From positions 372,001-436,000 of the forward strand of contig NZ_NESN01000003.1 of NCBI RefSeq assembly GCF_003063455.1: DNA of 64,000 bases, in the 5' to 3' direction. The notes beneath the pieces are model-generated. The model ran no database searches, was not told the DNA's origin, and was given only the letters and a program-made list of their open reading frames with translations. Positions within the stretch are counted from its first letter, which is position 1, and each line of letters starts with the position of its first letter. Below, piece by piece: positions 35,721 through 45,318 of the stretch. A program made the position numbers and the translations under genes. The stretch comes from Limnohabitans parvus II-B4 (GTDB taxonomy: Bacteria; Pseudomonadota; Gammaproteobacteria; Burkholderiales; Burkholderiaceae_C).

Positions 35721-36499
35721 ATTCAGCTGTCATGAACGCCCCCGCCGTCTTGAAGGCCCAAGGCCTGGTCAAACAATTCGGTGGCATCACCGCCACCGAC
35801 AATGTGAATCTTGAATTGCGTTTGGGCGCGCGCCATGCCCTGATCGGGCCCAATGGCGCAGGCAAAACCACGCTCATCAATTTGTTCACCGGCGTTTTGC
35901 CGCCCACCTCGGGCCACATCGAGTTGCTCGGCGAAGACATCAGCCAGCTCGCACCCTACCTGCGTGTGCGCCGGGGCATGGTGCGCACCTTTCAGATCAA
36001 CCAGCTGTTTGCCAGCATGACGCCTTTGCAGACACTGGCCATGGTTGTCTCGCAGCAGCGAGGCCTGGGAGGGCGTTGGTGGTCGGTGTTGGGGCAAGAC
36101 CAGGCGGTGGTCGAGCGCTGCGAGGCTTTGCTTGAATTGTTCCGCCTGACCGAAGTCATGCACCAGCGCACCGAGTACTTGGCTTATGGCAAACGCCGTT
36201 TGCTGGAGATGGCGATTGCGCTGGCTTGCGAGCCCAAGGTGCTGTTGCTCGATGAACCGGTGGCGGGCGTGCCCGCAGGCGAGCGCGAAGAACTCTTGCA
36301 GACCGTGGCGGCTCTGCCTGCCGATGTGTCGGTCTTGCTGATTGAGCACGACATGGACCTGGTGTTTGAATTTGCCGACCGCATCACGGTGCTGGTCAAT
36401 GGCGCAGTGCTGACCGAAGGCACACCCCAGGCGATTGCGGCCGATCCGCAAGTCAAGGCAGTGTATTTGGGGCATGGCGAGGAGGTGGCTCATGGCTGA
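35717..36499 (+). CDS. LivG-type ABC transporter ATP-binding protein
   Basis: A 260-residue ATPase with Walker A GPNGAGKTTLINL, a Q-loop region RTFQINQLF, the atypical LivG signature LAYGKRRLLEMAIALA and Walker B VLLLDEPVAGVP followed by IEHDMDLVFEFADRI. The C-terminal AVYLGHGEE matches the LivG tail. Starts at the ATGA overlap with the preceding permease; ATG 35732 would be an alternative start. Confidence 0.93.
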   Translation: MNSAVMNAPAVLKAQGLVKQFGGITATDNVNLELRLGARHALIGPNGAGKTTLINLFTGVLPPTSGHIELLGEDISQLAPYLRVRRGMVRTFQINQLFASMTPLQTLAMVVSQQRGLGGRWWSVLGQDQAVVERCEALLELFRLTEVMHQRTEYLAYGKRRLLEMAIALACEPKVLLLDEPVAGVPAGEREELLQTVAALPADVSVLLIEHDMDLVFEFADRITVLVNGAVLTEGTPQAIAADPQVKAVYLGHGEEVAHG

Positions 36500-37223
36500 G
36501 TTGTTGAAAGTCGAAAGTCTGAGTGCAGGTTATGGCGAGGCGGTGGTGCTGAACGATGTGAGCCTGTCGCTGGGCGAGGGCGAGACCCTGGCTTTGCTGG
36601 GCCGCAACGGCACCGGCAAGACCACGCTCATGGACACGCTGGCCGGGGCCACTCGTCAGCATGGCGGCCAGATCATTTTGGGTGGCCAAGCGCTGCACAC
36701 CTTGCCCTCGCACGAGCGCGCTGCCGCAGGCATTGGCTGGGTCCCGCAAGAGCGCAACATCTTCAAATCGCTCACGGTGCACGAAAACCTGACGGCGGTG
36801 GCACGGCCTGGGCGTGCAGGCCACGCCAGCCGCCCCTGGAGCCCCGAGCGTGTGTACGAGATGTTCCCGCGTCTGGCCGAGCGCAAGACCAATCTGGGCA
36901 CGCAGCTGTCGGGCGGCGAGCAGCAGATGCTGGCCGTGGGCCGGGCCCTGGTGCTGAATCCGCGCTTGCTGTTGCTCGATGAGCCGTTGGAAGGTCTGGC
37001 CCCGATCATTGTGGAAGAGCTGCTGCGCGCGATTGCCCGCATCACCCGCGAAGAGGGCCTGTCGGCCATCATCGTGGAGCAGCACCCGCAAGCGATTTTG
37101 AAGATCAGTCACCGCGCCGTGGTGCTGGACCACGGCAATGTGGTGCATGCCAGCGACGCCGAAACGCTCCGCGAAAACCCCGAATTGCTGGACAGCTTGC
37201 TGGGTGTGGCCCGCAAGCTTTGA
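36492..37223 (+). CDS. LivF-type ABC transporter ATP-binding protein
   Basis: A 243-residue ATPase with Walker A GRNGTGKTTLMDT, WVPQERNIFKSLTVHENL, signature LSGGEQQMLAVGRAL and Walker B LLLLDEPLEGLAP. It overlaps the LivG gene by eight bases and completes the five-gene uptake system. The vanA gene follows 25 bases later, tying the transporter to vanillate-type substrates by context. Confidence 0.93.
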   Translation: MAELLKVESLSAGYGEAVVLNDVSLSLGEGETLALLGRNGTGKTTLMDTLAGATRQHGGQIILGGQALHTLPSHERAAAGIGWVPQERNIFKSLTVHENLTAVARPGRAGHASRPWSPERVYEMFPRLAERKTNLGTQLSGGEQQMLAVGRALVLNPRLLLLDEPLEGLAPIIVEELLRAIARITREEGLSAIIVEQHPQAILKISHRAVVLDHGNVVHASDAETLRENPELLDSLLGVARKL

Positions 37224-37248
37224 ATTCATTGGCTCCAAGAGGTGAAAC

Positions 37249-38301
37249 ATGTTCATTAAAAACACTTGGTATGTGGCCTGTTCTCTGGCCGATCTGACCG
37301 CGCTGGGCGACAAGCCTTTGGGCCGCACCATCTGCAACGAGCAAATGGTTTTCTTCAAAGGCCCGGACGGCAAAGTGGCTGCGGTCGAAGACTTCTGCCC
37401 GCACCGGGGTGCGCCTTTGTCGCTGGGCAAGGTCTGCAATGGCAAGCTGGTGTGCGGCTACCACGGCCTGGAGATGGGCTGCGAGGGCAAGACCGTGCAC
37501 ATGCCCGGCCAGCGCGTGCGCGGCTTTCCGGCTGTCAAGGCGTTTGCCGTGGTCGAGCGCTATGGTTTTGTCTGGGTTTGGCCCGGCGACCAGGCCAAGG
37601 TCGACGAATCGCAGATGCCCGTGTTCGAGTTTTTTGACAACCCCGCTTGGGCTTATGGCGGCGGGCTTTACCACGTCAAGGCCGATTACCGCCTGATGAT
37701 CGACAACCTGATGGACCTCACGCACGAAACCTATGTGCATGCCAACAGCATCGGCCAGCCCGAGATCGACGAGACGCCCTGTGAAACCAAGGTCGATGGC
37801 GACAAGGTCATCTTGCAGCGCCACATGGAAGGCATTCAGGCGCCCCCGTTTTGGCAAATGGCCATGAGCGCCAATGGCCTGGACCCGCAGGCCAAGGTCG
37901 ACCGCTGGCAGATTTGCCGCTTTTCCCCACCCAGCCACGTCATGATCGACGTGGGTGTGGCGCTGGCAGGCAAAGGCGGGTTTGACGCGGCACCCGAGCA
38001 CAAGGCCTACAGCGTGGTGGTGGACTTCATCACGCCGGAAACCGAGACCTCCCACTGGTACCACTGGGGCATGGCGCGCCAGTTCAAGCCGGAAGACGCG
38101 GCCTTGACCGACAAGATTCGCACGGGGCAAGGCGGTATCTTTGGTGAAGACATGGAGATGCTGCAATTGCAACAAGCCAACATCACCAAGTGGCCAGAGC
38201 GCAAACTGCTCATGCTCAACATCGATTCAGGGGGCGTGCAGTCGCGCCGCATCATTGACCGCTTGCTGGCTGAAGAAAACGAAACCGGAGTCACCGCATG
38301 A
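37249..38301 (+). CDS. vanA: Vanillate O-demethylase oxygenase subunit (Rieske)
   Basis: A 350-residue Rieske non-heme iron oxygenase that demethylates vanillate to protocatechuate with release of formaldehyde. The Rieske cluster ligands are C50-P-H52 and C69-x2-H72. The mononuclear iron site is D156-x2-H159-x4-H164 (motif MDLTHETYVHANS). The overall sequence from MFIKNTWYVAC onward is that of VanA. Its stop overlaps the ATG of a stand-alone ferredoxin gene. The product enters the ring-cleavage operon downstream. Confidence 0.92.
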   Translation: MFIKNTWYVACSLADLTALGDKPLGRTICNEQMVFFKGPDGKVAAVEDFCPHRGAPLSLGKVCNGKLVCGYHGLEMGCEGKTVHMPGQRVRGFPAVKAFAVVERYGFVWVWPGDQAKVDESQMPVFEFFDNPAWAYGGGLYHVKADYRLMIDNLMDLTHETYVHANSIGQPEIDETPCETKVDGDKVILQRHMEGIQAPPFWQMAMSANGLDPQAKVDRWQICRFSPPSHVMIDVGVALAGKGGFDAAPEHKAYSVVVDFITPETETSHWYHWGMARQFKPEDAALTDKIRTGQGGIFGEDMEMLQLQQANITKWPERKLLMLNIDSGGVQSRRIIDRLLAEENETGVTA

Positions 38302-38606
38302 ACACCAGAGACCTGAGCCAGACCCCCATTGCTGCTGACGGCACGTTTGAAGTGCAACTGCAAAAAAGCGGCCAGACCCTGCAAGTCAGCAAAGACCAAT
38401 CGATCCTGAAAGTGTTGCAGGACGCCGGACACGACGTGCCTTTTTCATGCTCGGAAGGCATCTGCGGCACTTGCCTCACCAAGGTGGTTGCTGGCCAGCC
38501 CGACCACTGGGACATGTACCTCACCCCTGAAGAGCAGGAAAAGGGCGACTGCATCATGGTGTGCTGCTCACGCAGCCAGACGGCGAGGTTGGTGCTGGAT
38601 TTGTGA
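38298..38606 (+). CDS. Stand-alone [2Fe-2S] ferredoxin equivalent to the VanB C-terminal domain
   Basis: A 102-residue plant-type ferredoxin with ligands C51, C56, C59 and C89 (C-x4-C-x2-C-x29-C). The surrounding residues (FSCSEGICGTC, DHWDMYLTPEEQ, VCCSRSQTARLVLDL) match the C-terminal third of the usual VanB reductase. VanB is normally about 315 residues with flavin and NAD domains ahead of this part; these are absent. The ATG overlaps the vanA stop, so expression is coupled. Electrons must reach it from a reductase encoded elsewhere, unless it is a remnant of a deleted vanB. Confidence 0.85.
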   Translation: MNTRDLSQTPIAADGTFEVQLQKSGQTLQVSKDQSILKVLQDAGHDVPFSCSEGICGTCLTKVVAGQPDHWDMYLTPEEQEKGDCIMVCCSRSQTARLVLDL

Positions 38607-38735
38607 AACAGGGCGGGTGCTATGCGCATCTGCAATAGCAGTCAGTGCTCTATCGCCAGCGGGCAGGGCTGGCTTTGCCGGACAATCGGACATGGCCGCC
38701 GGATGTGTCGGGGGCCGAACAGACCTGACTGAGCG

Positions 38736-39686
38736 ATGAATTCCACCTTTGAGATCTTGGGCATCACTGGCCCGATTTACCTGGCGATTGTGCTGGGCTA
38801 TTTCTTCACCCGCCGGGGCGTGTTTGCCAGGGCCGACATGCAGGTCTTTGGCAAATTCACGATCAACCTGGCCTTGCCGGCCTTGCTGTTCAATGCGCTG
38901 TCGCAGCGCAGCATCGGCGAGATTCTGAACGCCCAGTATCTGCTGGCGTATGCGCTGGGGTCGATAGCGGTTCTTCTAGGGGGCTTGTTCTGGGCGCGCA
39001 AGGTGCAAGGCCACACGCTCAGCTACAGCAGCATGATGGCCATGGGCATGTCTTGTCCCAACAGCGGTTTTGTGGGTTACCCGATCATGCTGCTGACCTT
39101 GGGTCCGGTGGCGGGCGTGGCGCTGGCGCTCAATATGGTGGTTGAAAACCTGCTCCTGATCCCGTTGCTGCTGGCCGTGGCCGACAGCCAGGGCCAGCCC
39201 GGGCAGTGGAAGCAGGCTTTGCTGCAGACGCTCAAAGGCCTGGTCAAAAACCCGATGATCATCGGCATCGTGGCCGGTTTCCTGTTTTCGCTGTCAGGCG
39301 CTCAGATGCCCGCGCCCTTTGCCCGCACCATCAACCTGTTTGCGCAGGCCAGTGCGGCCTTGTCGCTGTTCGTGATCGGGGGCTCGCTGGTGGGGCTCAA
39401 GGCTGGGGGTCTCAAGGGGACGGTGTCGCAAATCGCCTTTGGCAAATTGTTTTTGCATCCGCTGGCCGTGTGGGTGGTGCTGATGTGGATGGTGCCGATT
39501 GCCGATCCGGCCCTGCGCTCTGCGGCCTTGCTCACCGGGGCCTTGCCCATGCTGGGCATCTACACCATCCTGAGCCAGCGCCATGGGCATAACGCCATCA
39601 GTGCGGCCACGCTGCTGGTGACCACGGTGGTGTCTTTTTTCACGCTCAGTGGCTTGCTGTGGGTGTTGCAACACCACCTTTTGTGA
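38736..39686 (+). CDS. AEC (auxin efflux carrier/MdcF) family transporter
   Basis: A 316-residue membrane protein with about ten helices in two halves. Family features are the opening ITGPIYLAIVLGYFFTRRGVF, KFTINLALPALLFNAL, and MAMGMSCPNSGFVGYPIML with the helix-breaking Asn-Ser. AEC proteins transport malonate or other carboxylates. It lies between vanA and the convergent LysR gene, so it could serve aromatic or dicarboxylic acid transport, but this is context only. Confidence 0.85.
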   Translation: MNSTFEILGITGPIYLAIVLGYFFTRRGVFARADMQVFGKFTINLALPALLFNALSQRSIGEILNAQYLLAYALGSIAVLLGGLFWARKVQGHTLSYSSMMAMGMSCPNSGFVGYPIMLLTLGPVAGVALALNMVVENLLLIPLLLAVADSQGQPGQWKQALLQTLKGLVKNPMIIGIVAGFLFSLSGAQMPAPFARTINLFAQASAALSLFVIGGSLVGLKAGGLKGTVSQIAFGKLFLHPLAVWVVLMWMVPIADPALRSAALLTGALPMLGIYTILSQRHGHNAISAATLLVTTVVSFFTLSGLLWVLQHHLL

Positions 39687-39704
39687 GCCATCTCGGGTGA
39701 TGGA

Positions 39705-40613
39705 TCACGAAGTCAACCATTCATGCGCCACTTCGTTGATCAGCGCCAAAGTCGCTTGCTGGGTGAGCGTGGTGGGACGCAGTGAACTCACCGCCGTGGT
39801 CAGCTGAATGGTCAGTGCAGGTTCAGACACTTGCCGCACCACAAATGCCGAAGGCCGCACCGAGCGCATGACGGCGTTGCGCGACAGGATGGCGTAGCCC
39901 GCGCCGTCGGCCACCAGGTCCAGGATGGCGCTCACGCCGTCGATTTCCAGCGCAATTTGGGGTCGGCAGCCCATGGCGGCCATTTCGGATTCGACGTGCA
40001 TGCGGATCGCGTTGGGGCGGGTGGGGATCACCAGGGGCAGGGTGGCCACTTCTTGCAGGCCGATGGGCGGCGGCGGTGGGTCTTCTTGCAGGCCCGGCGG
40101 GCGGGGCTGCACCAGCAGCAGTTCTTCCTGGACCAAGGGCGTGTGCTCAATGCCTGCGACTTGGTTCGGGTTGTAGAGCACGGCAATGTCCAGGCGACCG
40201 TTTTGCAGGTTCTCCTGCATGGCTGTTGACAAACCTTCGCTGATGGACAGCTGGGCCTCGGGCATCTTGAGGCGAAATGCGCGGGTCAAGGGCACCGTGA
40301 GCACCCGCGCCACGCTGGGCGGCAGACCCAGTGCCACGCGGCCTGTCAACCCCGTGCGCACCCGACCCAGTTCTTCGCGGGCGCGTTCGACCTGGTGCAG
40401 GATGCCCCGGCCGTGTTCCAGCAGCAATTGCCCGGCCTGGGTGGGGGTGGCGCCACGGCCATTGCGCACCAGCAGGTTTTGCCGCAGCTCGACTTCGAGC
40501 AGGCGCACCTGGCGGCTGAGCGCCGGTTGGGCAATGTTCAGGGCCTGCGCGGCCCGGGTGAAGCTGCCCAGTTCGGCCACGCGCACAAAGTATTCCAGCT
40601 GTTTGAGGTCCAT
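39705..40613 (-). CDS. LysR family regulator, divergent from the lig operon
   Basis: A 302-residue LTTR. The N-terminal winged helix is MDLKQLEYFVRVAELGSFTRAAQALNIAQPALSRQVRLLE (positions 1-40, split by motif), followed by the linker helix and an effector-binding domain. It is transcribed away from ligJ across a 225-base gap that holds an LTTR-like box and a large hairpin. By position it is the likely PmdR/LigR-like activator of the protocatechuate 4,5-cleavage operon. Confidence 0.9.
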   Translation of the reverse strand: MDLKQLEYFVRVAELGSFTRAAQALNIAQPALSRQVRLLEVELRQNLLVRNGRGATPTQAGQLLLEHGRGILHQVERAREELGRVRTGLTGRVALGLPPSVARVLTVPLTRAFRLKMPEAQLSISEGLSTAMQENLQNGRLDIAVLYNPNQVAGIEHTPLVQEELLLVQPRPPGLQEDPPPPPIGLQEVATLPLVIPTRPNAIRMHVESEMAAMGCRPQIALEIDGVSAILDLVADGAGYAILSRNAVMRSVRPSAFVVRQVSEPALTIQLTTAVSSLRPTTLTQQATLALINEVAHEWLTS

Positions 40614-40643
40614 GGAAACCCTTTCTGTTGGCGTAATTTTGTC

Positions 40644-40662
40644 ATAGCCATGGTTTGGTTAT
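40644..40662. promoter_or_regulatory. Candidate LysR box
   Basis: ATAGCC and GGTTAT, a 5-of-6 inverted repeat with a 7-base spacer, fit the T-N11-A interrupted palindrome pattern. It begins 31 bases upstream of the LysR start in the divergent lig promoter region. Confidence 0.45.
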
Positions 40663-40740
40663 GCAAATTTGTTCTATCTGGTAGTTGCGACGGAGGCTGG
40701 GCGTTCAAGGGGTGAGCCAGCACAATGGGCGCTTGAATTT

Positions 40741-40812
40741 TGCAGGTCGGCGGCTTCAGCCCTGACATGTGTCACCAGTGCACTTTGTCGGGGCTGAAGC
40801 CGCCGACCTACA
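40741..40812. repeat. Long inverted repeat (27-bp arms) upstream of ligJ
   Basis: Arms 40741-40767 and 40786-40812 are complementary at 25 of 27 positions around an 18-base loop. Their core is GGTCGGCGGCTTCAGCCC. The element ends 26 bases before the ligJ start, so it lies in the leader or promoter. It resembles REP-type palindromes of Burkholderiales. Confidence 0.8.
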
Positions 40813-40838
40813 AAACACCCATCATTGAGGAAGCAGAC

Positions 40839-41885
40839 ATGAGCCAAACCCAGCCCTTGATCATCGATGTGCACGGTCACTACACCACCGCCCCCAAGGC
40901 GCTGGAAGACTGGCGCAACAAGCAAATTGCAGGCATCAAAGACCCCGCGTCCATGCCCAAAGTGTCCGAGCTGAAAATCAGCGACGACGAACTGCGCGAG
41001 ACCATCGAGACCAACCAGTTGGCCAAGATGAAAGAGCGCGGCTCGGACATCACCATCTTCAGCCCCCGTGCCAGTTTCATGGCCCACCACATTGGCGACT
41101 TCAATGTCTCGTCCACCTGGGCGGCCATTTGCAACGAGCTGTGCTACCGCGTGGCGCAACTTTTTCCCGACCATTTTGTGCCAGCGGCCATGCTGCCCCA
41201 GTCTCCCGGTGTGGACCCCACCACCTGCATCCCAGAGCTGGTCAAGTGCGTCGAGCAATACGGCAACGTCGGCATCAACCTCAACCCCGATCCGTCGGGT
41301 GGTCACTGGACTTCGCCGCCTTTGTCCGACAAAGCCTGGTACCCCATCTATGAAAAGATGGTCGAGTACGACATCCCCGCGATGATCCACGTGAGCACCA
41401 GCTGCAACAGCTGCTTTCACACCACCGGCGCGCACTACCTGAACGCCGACACCACCGCTTTCATGCAGTGCCTGACCAGCGATTTGTTCAAGGACTTCCC
41501 CACATTGAAGTTCTTGATCCCGCACGGTGGCGGCGCGGTGCCTTACCACTGGGGCCGTTTCCGCGGTCTGGCGCAAGAGCTCAAAAAACCTTTGCTGTCC
41601 GAGCACCTGCTGAACAACATCTTCTTTGACACTTGCGTGTACCACCAGCCGGGCATTGACCTGCTGACCAAAGTGATCCCAGTCAAGAACATTTTGTTTG
41701 CGTCCGAGATGATCGGTGCGGTGCGCGGCATCGACCCCGAAACCGGCCACTATTTCGACGACACCAAGCGCTATGTGCAAGCCACGGCCAACCTGAACGA
41801 GCAAGAGCGTTACATGGTCTACGAAGGCAATGCCCGCCGCGTGTTCAAACGTCTGGACGATCAGCTGACGGCCAAGGGCAAGTAA
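40839..41885 (+). CDS. ligJ: 4-oxalomesaconate hydratase (LigJ/PmdE type)
   Basis: A 348-residue amidohydrolase-fold hydratase of the protocatechuate 4,5-cleavage pathway. It turns 4-oxalomesaconate into 4-carboxy-4-hydroxy-2-oxoadipate. The metal-binding HGH is at residues 12-14 (IDVHGHYTT). Further motifs are [25 protein letters not shown] (split), [15 protein letters not shown] and [14 protein letters not shown], all typical of LigJ. First gene of the operon; followed by ligK as in Comamonas pmdE-pmdF. Confidence 0.92.
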   Translation: MSQTQPLIIDVHGHYTTAPKALEDWRNKQIAGIKDPASMPKVSELKISDDELRETIETNQLAKMKERGSDITIFSPRASFMAHHIGDFNVSSTWAAICNELCYRVAQLFPDHFVPAAMLPQSPGVDPTTCIPELVKCVEQYGNVGINLNPDPSGGHWTSPPLSDKAWYPIYEKMVEYDIPAMIHVSTSCNSCFHTTGAHYLNADTTAFMQCLTSDLFKDFPTLKFLIPHGGGAVPYHWGRFRGLAQELKKPLLSEHLLNNIFFDTCVYHQPGIDLLTKVIPVKNILFASEMIGAVRGIDPETGHYFDDTKRYVQATANLNEQERYMVYEGNARRVFKRLDDQLTAKGK

Positions 41886-41926
41886 ACGGCGGTCTGTCTT
41901 CTATCCACGACTGCCATGCGCGCCCA

Positions 41927-42002
41927 TTTTTTGTCGGGCCAGACCGTTTTTTGTCAGGCTCGACAGTTTTTGTCAGGCTCGACAGTTTTTGTCATGCCCG
42001 AC
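41927..42002. repeat. Tandem array of ~20-base units running into a dispersed repeat
   Basis: Four consecutive units begin with a T run and GTC: 41927-41946, 41947-41966, 41967-41985 and a partial one at 41986-42002. The middle two share TTTTTGTCAGGCTCGACAG. The last unit becomes the left end of dispersed repeat copy 4, so the array looks like a local expansion of that element's edge. Confidence 0.75.
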
Positions 42003-42049
42003 TTGATCGGGCATCCATGCCTCTGGATCCCCGCCTTCGCGGGGATGAC
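41991..42049. repeat. Dispersed double-hairpin intergenic repeat, copy 4
   Basis: GTCAT...ATGAC ends enclose GCCCGACTTGATCGGGC and ATCCCCGCCTTCGCGGGGAT stem-loops between ligJ and ligK. The left stem sequence is identical to that of copy 1. Confidence 0.8.
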
Positions 42050-42076
42050 ATTCTCAATTTGAATCAGGAGAAAACC

Positions 42077-42760
42077 ATGTACGAACTCGGCGTTGTTTAC
42101 CGCAACATCACCCGCGCTGACCGCGCAGCCACCGACGGTCTGGCCGCTTTGGGCTCGGCCACGGTGCACGAAGCCATGGGCCGTGTCGGCCTCATGAAGC
42201 CTTACATGCGCCCCATCTATGCGGGTGCGCAGGTGTCCGGCACGGCCGTCACGGTGCTGCTGCACCCCGGCGACAACTGGATGATGCATGTGGCGGCAGA
42301 GCAGATTCAGCCCGGCGACATCGTGGTCGCGGCCATCACCGCCGAATGCACCGACGGCTATTTTGGCGATCTGTTGGCCACGTCCTTCATGGCCCGTGGC
42401 GCTCGCGCCCTGATCATCGACGCCGGTGTGCGCGATGTGAAAGAGCTGACCAAGATGGGTTTTCCCGTCTGGAGCAAAGCCATCAGCAGCAAGGGCACGA
42501 TCAAGGCCACGGTCGGCTCGGTCAACATCCCCGTGGTGTGCGCCGGAATGATTGTCCACCCCGGCGACGTGATCGTGGCCGATGACGACGGCGTGGTCTG
42601 CGTGCCTCAAGCCATCGCCGCCAAGACGCTGGCCACGGCGCAAGCCCGCGAAGCCAATGAAGGCGAAAAACGCGCCAAGCTGGCATCCGGTGTGCTGGGT
42701 CTGGACATGTACAAGATGCGCGAGCCGCTGGCGGCAGCGGGTCTGAAATACATCGATTGA
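42077..42760 (+). CDS. ligK: 4-carboxy-4-hydroxy-2-oxoadipate aldolase/oxaloacetate decarboxylase
   Basis: A 227-residue RraA-fold class II aldolase. It splits 4-carboxy-4-hydroxy-2-oxoadipate into pyruvate and oxaloacetate and can decarboxylate oxaloacetate. The divalent-metal and substrate site lies in [25 protein letters not shown], with the [21 protein letters not shown] block after it. Strong GGAGAAAA site ahead of ATG 42077. Last enzyme of the protocatechuate 4,5-cleavage route; equals PmdF in Comamonas. Confidence 0.94.
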   Translation: MYELGVVYRNITRADRAATDGLAALGSATVHEAMGRVGLMKPYMRPIYAGAQVSGTAVTVLLHPGDNWMMHVAAEQIQPGDIVVAAITAECTDGYFGDLLATSFMARGARALIIDAGVRDVKELTKMGFPVWSKAISSKGTIKATVGSVNIPVVCAGMIVHPGDVIVADDDGVVCVPQAIAAKTLATAQAREANEGEKRAKLASGVLGLDMYKMREPLAAAGLKYID

Positions 42761-42779
42761 TCAAACCTAACAACAAAGG

Positions 42780-42860
42780 ACAAGAGGCTGTGCGGCCCTG
42801 TTGGGGCGATTTGCTGGCCGAAGGACTGATGAGCCCCGGCAGGGCCGTGCAGCCTCTTGT
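42780..42860. repeat. Long hairpin (28-bp arms) between ligK and ligI
   Basis: Arms 42780-42807 and 42833-42860 match at 24 of 28 positions. All four mismatches become G-U pairs in RNA, so the stem would be unbroken. The loop is 25 bases. No T tract follows. The ligI ribosome-binding site (GGAG, about 42871) lies just downstream. Confidence 0.8.
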
Positions 42861-42880
42861 TCGTTCATGATGGAGCCAAG

Positions 42881-43816
42881 ATGAGCAAACCTACAACCGG
42901 TGACTTCACCAAAACCGCAGGCTGGATGGACTGGTACACCGGTCCGGCCAAGCCCACTTTCAAAGTGCCCGCAGGCGCTGTTGATGCGCATTGCCACGTG
43001 TTTGGCCCTGGCGCAGAGTTTCCTTATGCGCCCGAGCGCAAGTACACGCCCTGCGATGCGTCCAAGCACCAGCTGTACGCCTTGCGCGATCACTTGGGTT
43101 TTGCCCGCAACGTGGTGGTGCAGGCCACCTGCCACGGCGCTGACAACCGAGCCATGGTCGATGCACTGGTCAGCTCTGGCGGCAAGGCGCGTGGCGTGGC
43201 CACGGTCAAGCGCAGCGTGAGCGATGCCGAATTGCAAGCCATGCACGACGCTGGTGTGCGCGGTGTGCGCTTCAACTTCGTCAAGCGTCTGGTGGACTTC
43301 ACGCCCAAGGACGAGCTGATGGAAATCGCCAGCCGCATTGCCAAGTGGGGCTGGCACGTGGTCATTTATTTTGAAGCCGTGGATCTGCCTGAGCTGTGGG
43401 ACTTCTTCACCGCGCTGCCGACCACCGTGGTGGTGGACCACATGGGCCGCCCCGATGTGTCGCTGCCCGTGGACGGCCCGCAGTTTGCGCTGTTCCAGAA
43501 GTTCATGCGTGAACACAAAAACGTCTGGAGCAAGGTGTCCTGCCCCGAGCGTTTGTCGGTCACCGGCCCCAAGGCTTTGAATGGGGAGCAAAACGCTTAT
43601 CAGGACGTGATCCCCTTTGCCAAGCGCATCGTGGAAGAGTTCCCCGACCGCGTGTTGTGGGGCACCGACTGGCCTCATCCCAACCTCAAAGACCACATGC
43701 CCGACGATGGCCTGCTGGTGGACTTCATCCCGCACATCGCCCCCACGGCCGAGCTGCAAAAGAAGCTGCTGGTGGACAATCCGATGCGCTTGTATTGGCC
43801 AGAAGAGGTGGCGTGA
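42881..43816 (+). CDS. ligI: 2-pyrone-4,6-dicarboxylate lactonase
   Basis: A 311-residue amidohydrolase that hydrolyses 2-pyrone-4,6-dicarboxylate to 4-oxalomesaconate. Motifs are VDAHCHVFGPGAEFPYAPERKYTP (H-x-H, split over residues 34-57), VQATCHGADNRAMVDAL, GVRGVRFNFVKRL, VVVDHMGRPD and LWGTDWPHPN with the catalytic Asp. ATG 42881 follows GGAGCCAAG. Equivalent to PmdD in the Comamonas operon order. Confidence 0.94.
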   Translation: MSKPTTGDFTKTAGWMDWYTGPAKPTFKVPAGAVDAHCHVFGPGAEFPYAPERKYTPCDASKHQLYALRDHLGFARNVVVQATCHGADNRAMVDALVSSGGKARGVATVKRSVSDAELQAMHDAGVRGVRFNFVKRLVDFTPKDELMEIASRIAKWGWHVVIYFEAVDLPELWDFFTALPTTVVVDHMGRPDVSLPVDGPQFALFQKFMREHKNVWSKVSCPERLSVTGPKALNGEQNAYQDVIPFAKRIVEEFPDRVLWGTDWPHPNLKDHMPDDGLLVDFIPHIAPTAELQKKLLVDNPMRLYWPEEVA

Positions 43817-43823
43817 TTTTTCT

Positions 43824-43876
43824 GTCATCCCGGGCTTGATCCGGGATCCATGGATTCTCGCTTTCGCGGGAATGAC
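43824..43876. repeat. Dispersed double-hairpin intergenic repeat, copy 5
   Basis: GTCAT...ATGAC ends enclose a CCCGGGCTTGATCCGGG stem-loop and a TCTCGCTTTCGCGGGA-type stem between ligI and ligA. It is slightly shorter than the other full copies. Confidence 0.75.
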
Positions 43877-43896
43877 AACATTCTGAAAGGTATTCG

Positions 43897-45215
<1,319 letters not shown>

Positions 45216-45223
45216 ACGGCACT

Positions 45224-45283
45224 GTCATTCCCGCGCATGCGGGAATCCATGAATGCATGGACCCCGGATCAAGTCCAGGGTGA
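45224..45283. repeat. Dispersed double-hairpin intergenic repeat, copy 6
   Basis: A GTCATTCCCGCGCATGCGGGAAT stem (in two arms) and a second ACCCCGGATCAAGTCCAGGGT stem end in GTGAC, between ligB and ligC. The stem order is reversed relative to copies 4 and 5, so this copy is in the opposite orientation. Confidence 0.75.
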
Positions 45284-45318
45284 CAAGTCATCTTGAAAAT
45301 CCCTTCATTGGAGAAACC

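Noticed and set aside
41927..42049. CRISPR-like array between ligJ and ligK
   Set aside because: The units are directly adjacent without spacers, only three to four exist, and no cas genes are present. It is a tandem expansion of a dispersed repeat.
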